From positions 2,247,301 through 2,311,300 of the forward strand of contig NZ_LT984804.1 of assembly GCF_900250115.1 (NCBI RefSeq): a stretch of DNA of 64,000 nt, in the 5' to 3' direction. The stretch's first letter is position 1; every line of letters begins with the position of its first letter. Under the pieces are notes generated by a model. That model saw only the letters and a list, made by a program, of their open reading frames with translations. It was not told where the DNA came from and searched no databases. Position numbers and translations under genes: made by a program. Shown here piece by piece: positions 34,477-42,743 of the stretch. This DNA comes from Cupriavidus taiwanensis. Its GTDB lineage: Bacteria; Pseudomonadota; Gammaproteobacteria; Burkholderiales; Burkholderiaceae.

Positions 34477-34653
34477 GAGGACTCCTGTATGACGGAATCT
34501 CCTCCTATGCCTTATTGTTGCGTTGCAGCATACCACAGCCAGGAGACCTCCACCCGCCATTGGCGGTCGCGCGTCGGCGAATGCGAGCTGGAAGAGGAGC
34601 GGGCTGGCCCCCGACGGCCTATGCGCCCCGGGGGGTTTCCAGGCCCGGGGCAG

Positions 34654-35532
34654 TCAGCGGTCGGCCACCCGCTTCCAGCCCTCGGTCGCGAAGCTGCGCA
34701 TGCCCCGGGCGCGCGCTGCCGTGCCCGGGCCAAGGTCGCGTTCGTAGAACACCCGCTCGCGGCCAAGCAGGAAGGTATTGACGCCGGTATCGCCATAGCG
34801 TGCCGGCCACGCGATCAGGCCGTACCCGCCCTCGCTGCCCCGGGCTGGCGGCAGGATGCGGTAGTGATAGCCGTAGAAGGCGTCGGCGGCGGGCGTTTCA
34901 GGGCCCATCGCCAGCGCGTCGGGGCCGAGCGGGCTTGCGTCCTGCTCGCTGGCGGCCGGCCAGTAGAGCCCGTCGGTCTGGCCGGGCGTGCTGATCAGCC
35001 GCCTGGCGTAGCGGCCCTGGCCCACCTGCTCGGCATAGCGCTGCTGGGCGTCTGCCAGCTGCAGCAGGGTTTCCATGGTGACCAGTTCATTGCGGCCGAG
35101 GCGGCGGCGGCGCACCTCCTGTTCGCCAGCGCGCAGGTCGAACTGCCAGCCGTCCTTTTGCCGGGCCAGCGGCACGGGAAAAGTCCACCCGCTTTCTCCC
35201 ACCGCAATGCGCGCGCGGCGCTCGCCATCGGGCTGCACGGCATGGTGGCGCGCCCACGCGCCCAGGAATTTGTAGATGTCGTCCTGGTCGATCGAGCCCT
35301 GTGGCACCAGTGACTGGTATCGGCTGCCAAGCACCCGCTTCAGCGCGTCACCATCGCTGCGCGCGATGGCATCGCCGAGCGCATCGGCCGCCGCCTGCGC
35401 GCTGGGAAAAGCCTGCTGCGCCGCCACGGGAGCGCCCAGCGACAGGGCCACGACGGCGGTCAGCAGCGGCAGCGCGCGGGCAGCGCGGACGAAGCAGACG
35501 GCGGAAATCAGCTTACCGGTCTTGCGCATCAT
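34654..35532 (-). CDS. DUF2950-family exported protein
   Basis: 292 aa with signal peptide (residues ~1-39, LGAPVAAQQAFPS). The family pattern is clear: FPSAQAAADALGDAIARSD, LGRNELVTMETLLQLADAQQRYA, YGYHYRIL and a C-terminal VFYERDLG. Function is unknown; DUF2950 genes usually sit beside DUF3300 genes, as here (3-bp gap), so the two proteins likely act together in the envelope. Starts ATG-ATG at 35532. Confidence 0.88.
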   Translation of the reverse strand: MMRKTGKLISAVCFVRAARALPLLTAVVALSLGAPVAAQQAFPSAQAAADALGDAIARSDGDALKRVLGSRYQSLVPQGSIDQDDIYKFLGAWARHHAVQPDGERRARIAVGESGWTFPVPLARQKDGWQFDLRAGEQEVRRRRLGRNELVTMETLLQLADAQQRYAEQVGQGRYARRLISTPGQTDGLYWPAASEQDASPLGPDALAMGPETPAADAFYGYHYRILPPARGSEGGYGLIAWPARYGDTGVNTFLLGRERVFYERDLGPGTAARARGMRSFATEGWKRVADR

Positions 35533-35535
35533 GCT

Positions 35536-36885
35536 TTACCTCCGGCCATGGCCAAAATGTTCACCGCCGCCCGGCCGGCCTGCGCCACCCATCCCGCCGC
35601 CGTGGCGCATGCCCTCCTGGTTGAACCCGGCCGCACGCTCCGGCGCCTGATGCTGAGCCAACTCGGCACGCTGCGTCTGTTGGCGCACGCGCTCGCCATT
35701 GCCGGCGTCGCGCAGCGCGCTGTCACGATTGGCATTGCGCGCGCGGTCGCGCGCCGCGGCCTGGTCGGCGCGCTGGTGATCGGCCCCCGCGGGCCGGGGA
35801 TTGTGGGCGCCGGCGCCGCCCGCGCCGGGCCGCGCGCCCTCGGTGCGGCCGGCCACGCCGCCGTTATGGCCGGGAATCGCCTGGCCGGTACGGCCTTCGA
35901 ACGACCGGGCGGCGCGATCGCGCGCCTGGTCGCGCTCGGACGGCTGGCGCTGCACGGCGCCGCCGGCGCGCTGGCCCGCCTGCGCGCCCGCCTGCGCGCC
36001 CGCCTGGCGATTGGCAAGGCCGGCCTGGCGTGGCTGGTCATAGCGGCCACGCACCGTCGCATTGTTGTAGGGCACGTCGCCGCGCCGGGCCGGGTTGTGC
36101 TGCCAGTTCACGTTGGCGCGGTTCACGTCGAGGCGCTGGTTGACGTTGATGTTGTTGTAGCGGTTCACATTGATGTTGACATCGTGGTCGTGCCAGTCGA
36201 ATCCGCCCCACATCGCATCGACCGCGGCCACACCCAGCCCGAAGCCGATGCCGGACACCAGCGCGGTGGCGAACATCGAGCCCGGCGGCGGCGGGTAATA
36301 CGCCGGCGGATAGGCCGGATACGCCCAGGTGCCGTAGACCGTGGTCGGGTTATAGGTCGGCACATAGACCACTTGCGGATTGGCCGGATCGATCTGCACG
36401 ATGGTGGTGCCGCCGGAACTCTGGGTCACCACTTTCTGCTGTTCGGTGGTCTTGAGCGTACCGGCCTTCTGCGCCTGCGAGCGCAAGCGCTGCACCGAGT
36501 CCATCACGTCATTGGGCTGCGCCAGGAACGCATCGCCGATCGACTGCACCCACTGGGGCTGGCGTCCCATCATGTCGAGCACCGACGGGAAGGCGGCCAG
36601 CGATTGCACGCTCGGGTCCCAGCTCTGGCTGGCCACCGCCTTGGTCGCGGCGTCGCCGGACAGGCTGGGATTGGCCTTTGACCATTGCGCCGCCGCGGCC
36701 ACGTCGGCGGGATACGTCGCCGCCATCAGTACCTGGGACAGCAGCGCATCTGGATACAGCGCCACCGGCGCGGTCAGCTGGTCCAGTTGCGCCTGGCTCA
36801 GCGTGGTTTGCCCCAGCGCGGGCTGCAGGGGCAACACTAGCAGCAGTGACAGGCACCATGCGAAGAGCTGTTGAAGACGATGCAT
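35536..36885 (-). CDS. DUF3300-family exported protein with Ala/Gly/Arg/Gln-rich tail
   Basis: 449 aa from ATG 36885 (GGAG 7 bp upstream). Signal peptide to ~25 (LQPALGQTTLS), then the DUF3300 core: LTAPVALYPDALLSQVLMAATYP, VQSIGDAFLAQPNDVMDSVQRLR, ANPQVVYVPTYNPTTVYG. A Tyr/Pro stretch and a Trp/His/Asn-rich segment (WHDHDVNINVNRYNNINVN) follow, then ~170 residues of disordered low-complexity with His-Gly-rich end. Function unknown. Operon with the DUF2950 gene downstream and a small exported protein upstream. Confidence 0.88.
   Translation of the reverse strand: MHRLQQLFAWCLSLLLVLPLQPALGQTTLSQAQLDQLTAPVALYPDALLSQVLMAATYPADVAAAAQWSKANPSLSGDAATKAVASQSWDPSVQSLAAFPSVLDMMGRQPQWVQSIGDAFLAQPNDVMDSVQRLRSQAQKAGTLKTTEQQKVVTQSSGGTTIVQIDPANPQVVYVPTYNPTTVYGTWAYPAYPPAYYPPPPGSMFATALVSGIGFGLGVAAVDAMWGGFDWHDHDVNINVNRYNNINVNQRLDVNRANVNWQHNPARRGDVPYNNATVRGRYDQPRQAGLANRQAGAQAGAQAGQRAGGAVQRQPSERDQARDRAARSFEGRTGQAIPGHNGGVAGRTEGARPGAGGAGAHNPRPAGADHQRADQAAARDRARNANRDSALRDAGNGERVRQQTQRAELAQHQAPERAAGFNQEGMRHGGGMGGAGRPGGGEHFGHGRR
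35977..36006. repeat. 12-bp tandem repeat inside the DUF3300 gene
   Basis: About 2.5 copies of cgcctgcgcgcc, encoding the QAGAQAGAQAG stretch of the disordered tail. Copy number may vary between strains without shifting the frame. Confidence 0.65.
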
Positions 36886-36937
36886 GTTGACGCTCCACAA
36901 GTACGCAAGCAACAGCGGGCCGACTGGGGCGCACCGT

Positions 36938-37327
36938 TCAGCGACGCTCCTGCGCGCACTGCTGGCGATACGCCTCTTCCAGGCGCTTGCGATCCGCCTG
37001 GCGTTCCAGTGTCGGGTAGGTGCGCCCGTCAGCCGTGGTTACCGAACCTTTGCCGGTGGACCATTGCGGCCCGCCGGGAAGTGCGTTGATCTGGTCAAGC
37101 AAGCGCTGGCAGTGCTCGCGCTGCGATGCCGACAGCGTGCCGCCGGGCCCCTCTGCCCCCGCGGTGGCTTCATCCAGCATGCGCGGCGGTGGCGGCGCCA
37201 CCATCGGCGTGCCCGCGGCCGAAGCAGCCGAAGCCGCGCTGGCATTCCCGGCTGCCCACAACGGGGCAGCCACCGTGGCGATGCATGCCAGCATGCCCGC
37301 CTTGATCAGAACCTTCTTCAAACCCAT
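36938..37327 (-). CDS. small exported protein of unknown function
   Basis: 129 aa from ATG 37327; a TTG at 37321 (MKKVLIKAG) has better ribosome-site spacing and may be the true start. Signal peptide (KAGMLACIATVAAPLWAAGN), then an Ala/Pro linker and a C-terminal helical part with SASQREHCQRLLDQINALPGGPQW and LERQADRKRLEEAYRQQCAQERR, two cysteines that could pair. I recognise no named family. Lies 52 bp upstream of DUF3300 on the same strand, so probably the first gene of that operon. Confidence 0.7.
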   Translation of the reverse strand: MGLKKVLIKAGMLACIATVAAPLWAAGNASAASAASAAGTPMVAPPPPRMLDEATAGAEGPGGTLSASQREHCQRLLDQINALPGGPQWSTGKGSVTTADGRTYPTLERQADRKRLEEAYRQQCAQERR

Positions 37328-37386
37328 CACTCCAGAGCATCCACGGCGAGTCTTCCGCCATGGGCATATCGGGGAACCGTCCGCCG

Positions 37387-37677
37387 CTAGCGATCCTTGC
37401 CATGGGTGCCACGGCGCCCGGAACGGTTGCGCATCAGCTCCAGCTGGAGCAGTGCATCCGCAAGCATACTCTTGAGCCTGGCGTTCTCTTCCTGCAGTTC
37501 GCGCAGCTTGCGCCCGTCGCGGGCCTCACTGGTGCCCGGCGCGCCGTAGCGGCTGCGCCATCCGTAGAACGATGCATCGCTGAAGCCATAGCGCGCGCAC
37601 AGCTCGCGCACCGGCACGCCGCTGGCGGCCTCGGCCAGGTAAGCGCGGATCTGTTCTTCCGAATACCGTCTGTTCAC
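37387..37677 (-). CDS. solitary IS3-type OrfA (transposase_8) HTH protein
   Basis: 96 aa from GTG 37677 (MNRRYSEEQIRAYLAEA; GGAGAG upstream). HTH with VPVRELCARYGFSDASFYGWRSRYG and a leucine-rich coil RKLRELQEENARLKSMLADALLQLELM, the layout of IS3/IS911 OrfA proteins. The usual OrfB integrase and slippery frameshift are missing, and I found no flanking inverted repeats or target duplication. Either a remnant of an IS3 element or a domesticated DNA-binding protein; the intact frame and own ribosome site favour the second slightly. Confidence 0.8.
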   Translation of the reverse strand: MNRRYSEEQIRAYLAEAASGVPVRELCARYGFSDASFYGWRSRYGAPGTSEARDGRKLRELQEENARLKSMLADALLQLELMRNRSGRRGTHGKDR

Positions 37678-38490
37678 GAATCTCTCCGCTTCGCAACGGC
37701 GGGGCCCTGGCGTCGCACAGCCAGCCGGCGACGCCAACCGTGCCGACTCTGGCCGTAAGTTAGCCCAGGGCCGCGGCAAAAGGCAATTCAGTGTCTTCGC
37801 AGTGCGAGTTAAGAAAATTGTCGCGGCGCGCCGGTTGCACCCATTGGCATGCGCAACCAAATTTCGTTATTCCAATTTGGAAATAACGTGGACTGATTGC
37901 ATGCAAATGTCACCCAAGCGGGGGATGAAATATTGTCGAAGGCACCGGTATTTTACGCCAGAGCTGCCCGCAAACGGCGACGGCAAGCCATGTCTGCGAC
38001 GCGATACAAAGTCCTGAACAGGATTTGGCAGGTCTGTCATCAAATCAAGTTTCTATGACTTTTTCTAACCATGTATTAAGATTCCTCGGCATAACTAAAT
38101 TTCGGACTCCTTCGCACGGCGCACATTCAACGCCGGCAGAAGCGCGGCCCGGCAGTGGGCACCATCGAGCCGTCGTGTAGTACGCTGGCGCCGATCCTGA
38201 CCGCCGGCATGCGCCTGAGTTGATGGTTCAAGGAAGCGCTACGCTGTTGGTTGAAAGCAAGCCGGACACCAGCTTGTCACGCGGGTAGTGAAGCATCCTG
38301 CTGGAGTATTTGCGCGCGGGACTTCGTACTGGTGAAACCAGTTTCGCGCGGCGTGGCGCCGATCGCGAGCATCGGTGGCAACAGCACCGCGGTGTGCCCG
38401 GTTTCAGGCGCGCCATGAAGGGCGCATTGCAGTTTGCATCGGACCGACAAAAAAACAAGAAGGCGAAGTCGCGTATCAGGAGAAGTCGGA
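37678..38490. other. 813-bp non-coding region, AT-rich stretches
   Basis: The stretch ~37790-38110 is clearly more AT-rich than the rest of the window and may be foreign or regulatory DNA. It holds an imperfect inverted repeat at 37865-37888 (cgttattccaa...ttggaaataacg). No ORF with homology is seen; several short frames have stops. The right part, 38110-38490, has gene-like GC but no recognisable product. It includes the upstream region of the LysR gene at 38491. Confidence 0.5.
37865..37888. repeat. imperfect inverted repeat in AT-rich gap
   Basis: cgttatt-ccaatttgg-aaataacg: near-perfect symmetry broken by one extra base. Could be an operator or a terminus of a lost mobile element. It lies about 190 bp upstream of the OrfA-like gene start. 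Confidence 0.5.
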
Positions 38491-39450
38491 ATGCGTCATG
38501 TCAGCACGAAGTTGTTGCATGTCTTTGTCCTGGTCATGGAGTACCGTGACCTGAGCGCAGTTGCGGCTTGCACCCAGGGACGCGTGCCCACCGTGGCCTA
38601 CAGCCTGGCGCGCTTGCGCGAGATCACCGGCGACCCCTTGTTCGTCAAGCGCAACGGCATGCTCGAACCCACGCCGCACGCGCTGCGCCTGGAACAGACG
38701 GCGCGCCAGATCCTGGCGAAATGGAACCACCTGGTGCGGCCGGGCGAACCCGGCCCGAGCAAACGCCGCGAAGGCGGCAGACGCGTCTCCATCGGCTTTT
38801 CTTCATCGATCGGCGACCCCGTCATCACCGAGATCCTGACCGCACTGTGCGAGCAGTTTCCGCAAGACAGCTTTGTCACTCGCCCGGTGATTGCCGACGC
38901 CGCCCTCGCCGGCCAGCTGAGCGACGGCGAACTCGACTGCGCCTTCGTCGTCGACAGCGGACATGATCCCGGACGCGTGCGCCAGCACAACATCATGGCC
39001 ACGCCGCGCCGGCTGGTCAGCGCCACGCGCGGCGGCAGCCAGGATGAAAGCGAGAGCGCCTGGATCCTGTTGCAGGAAGACAGCGAAGCCGGCAGTCCGC
39101 TGCGTGCCTTCCTGAGCCGGCAGGCCGGCACGCCCGGCCATCGCGAGACGGTGGTGCCTTCCTGGCATACGCAGATCACGCTGCTGCATTCCGCCGGCGG
39201 CATCTGCCCGGTGCTGGATTTCAACGTGCCGCTGGTCACGCGCGAGCGCAAGACCCGGCTGCTGGCACCGCCCAGCAGCTTTCCCGAATGGGCCGCCCTG
39301 CATTTCTGGGGACCCGAGCGCAACAGTGACCAGGGCGTGCTGCACGAGGTCATGGAAGTCGGCAGCGCCGTGCTGCGCGACCCGCTCAAGGCCATCGACG
39401 GGCGCCGCAACGGCCGTCCCGCGGTCCCGGCCGAGGCCGCGACGACCTGA
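38491..39450 (+). CDS. LysR-family regulator (divergent HTH)
   Basis: 319 aa from ATG 38491 (AGGAG 8 bp upstream). N-terminal HTH (residues ~5-62: LSAVAACTQGRVPTVAYSLARLREITGDPLFVKRNGMLEPTPHA) with the wing typical of NodD/SyrM-like LysR proteins, then a periplasmic-binding-like domain (GRRVSIGFSSSIGDPVITEIL). No divergent target gene is beside it; it is a lone unit closed by a strong terminator. Ligand unknown. Confidence 0.85.
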   Translation: MRHVSTKLLHVFVLVMEYRDLSAVAACTQGRVPTVAYSLARLREITGDPLFVKRNGMLEPTPHALRLEQTARQILAKWNHLVRPGEPGPSKRREGGRRVSIGFSSSIGDPVITEILTALCEQFPQDSFVTRPVIADAALAGQLSDGELDCAFVVDSGHDPGRVRQHNIMATPRRLVSATRGGSQDESESAWILLQEDSEAGSPLRAFLSRQAGTPGHRETVVPSWHTQITLLHSAGGICPVLDFNVPLVTRERKTRLLAPPSSFPEWAALHFWGPERNSDQGVLHEVMEVGSAVLRDPLKAIDGRRNGRPAVPAEAATT

Positions 39451-39473
39451 CACCAGGCGCGCTGCCAGCATGC

Positions 39474-39512
39474 AAGGCCGCTGTCCGCCGCAAGGCGGCA
39501 GCGGCCTTTCTT
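39474..39512 (+). terminator. strong intrinsic terminator of the LysR gene
   Basis: Perfect 10-bp outer stem aaggccgctg / cagcggcctt, an inner ccgcc/ggcgg stem and a GCAA loop, followed by tcttg. 24 bp after the stop at 39450. Confidence 0.85.
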
Positions 39513-39888
39513 GTCACGGAACAATGTCACCGATCGTTATCGGCGAGCGTTGTCGGGATCGGCGACAGCCATGCCGTTTATCACCTTGCCGGGACGGATC
39601 TCCGAGCAACCGGCCCGCGCTGCACTAGCGCGCTGGCTGGCCAGGGATCTTTTCGGGCAATGATTTACGAATCCTCCTAGTTCCGCCGCACTGACTCACC
39701 GCTATGCTGCCATGGCATTGCCGCGGTCCGACCGTCTCCCGTCTGGCCCGGGCCGGCGGTAATGCGAGCAGTTGTCCGGCGCCTCCATGTCTGGCGTCAT
39801 TTTTGCGCCGCACGTCGCCCAGGCGTGCGGCGTTTTCTTGACGTTGCCGAGGGCTGCGCCGCCTGAACAAGAATCGAGGAGCAACCCG
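39513..39888. other. 376-bp leader region before the split response regulator
   Basis: No coding gene. It contains an orphan intrinsic terminator at 39806-39840, about 50 bp before the response regulator start, with no gene before it. This could end a small RNA or act as a leader attenuator. The ribosome site GAGGAG at ~39875 belongs to the regulator. Confidence 0.5.
39806..39840 (+). terminator. orphan intrinsic terminator upstream of response regulator
   Basis: Perfect 9-bp stem cgccgcacg / cgtgcggcg, 9-nt loop, then ttttctt. No gene ends upstream within 350 bp, so it may terminate an unannotated RNA or attenuate the downstream gene. Confidence 0.7.
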
Positions 39889-40519
39889 ATGGCATTGAGG
39901 ATCCTGCTCGCCGACGACCACCCGCTGGTCTCGGCGGCCGTCGCCGACCGCTTGCACACCCAGACCGGCTGGGAAGTCTGCGGCAGCGTGACCAGCGCGA
40001 CGGCGCTGCTCAACAGCATCGACAGCCTGCGCCCCGACGTCGTCATCACGGACTACCACATGCCGGCGCAGGGCGAACGCAACAGCGACGGACTGCGGCT
40101 GCTGGCGAGCCTGCGGCGGCGGCATCCGTCGATGGCGGTGATCGTGCTGACCATGATCACCAACCCGCTGGTGCTGCGCTCGATCCTCGACACGCAGGTG
40201 CACGGCCTGGTGCTGAAGGATGCGCCGCTGACCGAACTGGTCACGGTGGTGTACCGCATCCAGCAAGTCGGCCATGGAAGTGCTGTCGCAGGCTGACCCC
40301 AGCAGCCTGGCGGGCGCGGACCGCCTGTCGCGGCGTGAAATGGAGGTATTGCGGCTATACCTGACCGGGCGCTCGGTCAGCGAGATCGCCATCCAGCTGT
40401 GCCGCAGCGTCAAGACCATCAGCCGGCAGAAGAACTGCGCCATGCAGAAACTCGGCGTCACCAACAACCGCGAACTGTTCGAGTTTGCCGCGCTCAACGG
40501 CCTGCTGCTGAGCGGTTGA
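39889..40519 (+). pseudogene. BvgA/NarL-type response regulator split by a frameshift
   Basis: ATG 39889 (GAGGAG upstream) opens a complete receiver domain: RILLADDHPLV, phosphoacceptor Asp in VVITDYHMP, LTMITN and the Lys in LVLKDAP. It stops at 40296 without a DNA-binding domain. From about 40265 the next frame carries a full LuxR-type HTH (DRLSRREMEVLRLYLTGRSVSEIAIQLCRSVKTISRQKNCAMQKLGV) to 40519. The two frames overlap at the linker, consistent with one inserted base (or two lost) near 40270. As read, HTH output is uncoupled from phosphorylation; an ATG at 40274 could start a free HTH protein but has no ribosome site. Sequencing error is possible. Related to the regulator at 51883. Confidence 0.75.
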
Positions 40520-40546
40520 GCGGCTGAGCGCAACGCCGCCGCGGCA

Positions 40547-41008
40547 TCAGGCCACGTCGGCCTGCTCCGCCGCGCGGGCCTGCGCGTGCGCGATGCCCGC
40601 CTCGAGGCGCGCCAGGCCGCGCGACAGTTCGCGCATGGTGGTGGGCGAGACCTCGGACAGCACATCCTCGAGAAAGGCCGAGCGCAGCGGCATGGCGCGC
40701 GCCACCACCTCGCGTCCGGCCGGCGACAGCGTGACATGGGTCACGCGGTTGTCGCGCTCGGAGGTGCTGCGCTCGACCCAGCCCAGTTCCTGCATGGCCT
40801 TGAGCTGGCGCGTCAGCGCACCAGGGTCCATGACGACCAGGTCGGCCAGTGCCTTCTGGCCGATGGCGCCCTCCTGGTGATGCAGCGCATGCAGGATGCG
40901 CCAGCGCGGCAAGGGCAGTCCCATGCGCTGCTCGAACGCCCCCGCATAGGCGCGGTAGGTCCGGCCGAACTGCTGCAATACGGCCACGCTCTGTCGCTCC
41001 AGTTCCAT
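40547..41008 (-). CDS. MarR-family transcriptional regulator
   Basis: 153 aa, ATG 41008 with GAGGAG upstream. Winged HTH of the MarR type: QKALADLVVMDPGALTRQLKAMQELGWVER and wing SERDNRVTHVTLSPAGREVV. Downstream of, and 28 bp after, the DHA2 exporter gene on the same strand, so it probably represses that operon and responds to a phenolic or drug ligand. Confidence 0.92.
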   Translation of the reverse strand: MELERQSVAVLQQFGRTYRAYAGAFEQRMGLPLPRWRILHALHHQEGAIGQKALADLVVMDPGALTRQLKAMQELGWVERSTSERDNRVTHVTLSPAGREVVARAMPLRSAFLEDVLSEVSPTTMRELSRGLARLEAGIAHAQARAAEQADVA

Positions 41009-41036
41009 CCATTCTCCTCAGGGTAAGTTGCCGGCA

Positions 41037-42632
41037 TCATTCCGCCGCCATCGCCGGCGCGGAGCTGCGGGTCAGCTTGATCGACGGCACCTGGCGCGCG
41101 CACCAAACGCCCAGCGCGGCCGCCGCCCCGGCCACTACCAGGCCCAGGTGGATGGACCCCACCAGCGACATGCGCGCCTGCTCCAGCAGCAATGCGCCAT
41201 TGTGCCCGGCCTGCTCCAGCTGGCCCAGCAGCGCCAGCTGCGACGCCTTGTCGATCAGCACCTGCGGGTCCGCCATGCGTGACGCCCACTGGCTGGCATG
41301 GGCGCCGGACAGCGCCTGTTCAACGCCGCCGGTGTAGCTGCGCGTCACCAGCGTGCCCACGATCGCGGTGCCGACCATGCCACCGACCATGCGCAGCGAT
41401 TGCAGCATGGCCGTGGCGATGCCGAGGTGCTCGCGGCCCGCGGTCTGCTGCGCGAACACCGTCAGGTTGGGCATGATAAAGCCGAGGCCCAGGCCGCCGA
41501 CCAGCATGATGGCCATCAGCACGCCATGCGGCATGCCGCGGGTGGCCTGCGACAACCCCAGGCAGGACAGTGCCAGCATGCCGAAGCCGGCATAGAGCAT
41601 ATTGTTCGGGCGCGGGATGCGCGTCACGATGCGGCCATTGAGGATGCTGCCCACGGTGATGCAGACCACCAGCGGCGTGATCAGCACGCCGGCCTGCTTC
41701 GGCGAGTAGCCGAACCCGCCCTGGAACAGCAGCGGCGCATACAGCAACAGCGCGAACATGGTAAAGCCGGTGAACACCGCCAGCTTGAACAGCGGCGCCA
41801 GCCCGGGATCGCGGAACATTTCGACCGGCAGGATCGGATTGGCGCAGCGCCGCTCCCACTGCCACAGCGCTGCCAGCGCCATCGCCGCCAGCACGAGCAG
41901 CCCCGCGGTATAGGCGTCGAGGCCACGCGCCGGCAACAGTTCCACGCTCATCTGCATGCTGCCGAGGCCGGCCGCGATCAGCAGCGCCCCCAGCCAGTCG
42001 ACGCGAATCGGCCCGCGATGCGCCTGCTGGCGCAGATGCGGCAGGTAGCGCCAGGCAAACCACAGTCCCAGCACGCCCACCGGCAGGTTGACGTAGAACA
42101 CCGCGCGCCAGCCATACCACTCCGTCAACAGGCCGCCCAGCGACGGTCCGACCGCATTGGCAATGCCGAACGCCGCGCTCAGCATCACCTGCCAGCGCAG
42201 CCGCACGTGCGAATCCGGAAACAGGTCGGCGATGCAGGCAAAGGCCGTACCGACCAGCATGCCGCCGCCAATCCCCTGCAGCGCGCGCGCGCCCACCAGG
42301 AACGGCATGTTCGGCGCCATGCCGCACAGCGCCGAGGCCACCGAGAACATCACGATCGAGGCCAGCACGAATGGCTTGCGTCCGTAATAGTCTCCAAGTC
42401 GGCCGAACACCGGCACGGTGATCACCGAGGTCAGCAGGTAGGCCGTGGCCACCCATGCGTAGTACTCGAACCCCTGCAACTCCGCCACCACCGTGGGCAG
42501 CGCCGTACCCACCACGGTCTGGTCCAGCGCCACCAGCATCACCACGAAAGCCACGCCCAGCATGGCCAGCAGCGATTCGCGAAAGGGCAGGACCTGGCCG
42601 GGGGGCTGGAGACTATGTGGCTCGGAGCTCAT
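41037..42632 (-). CDS. MFS drug exporter, DHA2 (14-TM, EmrB/QacA) family
   Basis: 531 aa, 14 membrane segments. Motif C-like and DHA2 signatures: ALDQTVVGTALPTVVAEL in helix 1, GRLGDYYGRKP between helices 2-3, RALQGIGGGMLVGTAFACIADLFP, GPSLGGLLTEWYGWRAVFYVNLPVG. Proton-driven export of hydrophobic drugs or phenolics. Operon with the MarR gene downstream, a layout for ligand-induced efflux. Start ATG 42632. Confidence 0.93.
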   Translation of the reverse strand: MSSEPHSLQPPGQVLPFRESLLAMLGVAFVVMLVALDQTVVGTALPTVVAELQGFEYYAWVATAYLLTSVITVPVFGRLGDYYGRKPFVLASIVMFSVASALCGMAPNMPFLVGARALQGIGGGMLVGTAFACIADLFPDSHVRLRWQVMLSAAFGIANAVGPSLGGLLTEWYGWRAVFYVNLPVGVLGLWFAWRYLPHLRQQAHRGPIRVDWLGALLIAAGLGSMQMSVELLPARGLDAYTAGLLVLAAMALAALWQWERRCANPILPVEMFRDPGLAPLFKLAVFTGFTMFALLLYAPLLFQGGFGYSPKQAGVLITPLVVCITVGSILNGRIVTRIPRPNNMLYAGFGMLALSCLGLSQATRGMPHGVLMAIMLVGGLGLGFIMPNLTVFAQQTAGREHLGIATAMLQSLRMVGGMVGTAIVGTLVTRSYTGGVEQALSGAHASQWASRMADPQVLIDKASQLALLGQLEQAGHNGALLLEQARMSLVGSIHLGLVVAGAAAALGVWCARQVPSIKLTRSSAPAMAAE

Positions 42633-42665
42633 TTTATTGCTCGATCAATCGTTGCACTGTCAATG

Positions 42666-42671
42666 ATTATA
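42666..42671 (-). promoter_or_regulatory. -10 element of the DHA2-marR operon
   Basis: A perfect TATAAT on the minus strand, 34 bp upstream of ATG 42632; the -35 is poor, as often with regulated promoters. The AT-rich stretch between it and the start codon, with ATTGATCGAGCAAT-type partial symmetry, is a likely MarR operator. Confidence 0.4.
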
Positions 42672-42743
42672 GGGCAAGTTCCGCTGCCTTGCCGTCGCAG
42701 GCGCGGGTGTCATGCCAGCGCGCCGCACCGCAAGCTGGCTGCC

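Noticed and set aside
37387..38490. Complete IS3-family insertion sequence
   Set aside because: No OrfB, no terminal inverted repeats, no target duplication seen around the OrfA-like gene.
42658..42663. TTGACA as -35 of the DHA2-marR promoter
   Set aside because: The hexamer 17 bp downstream is GCAATA and would place the start site on the start codon; the TATAAT at 42666-42671 is a better -10.
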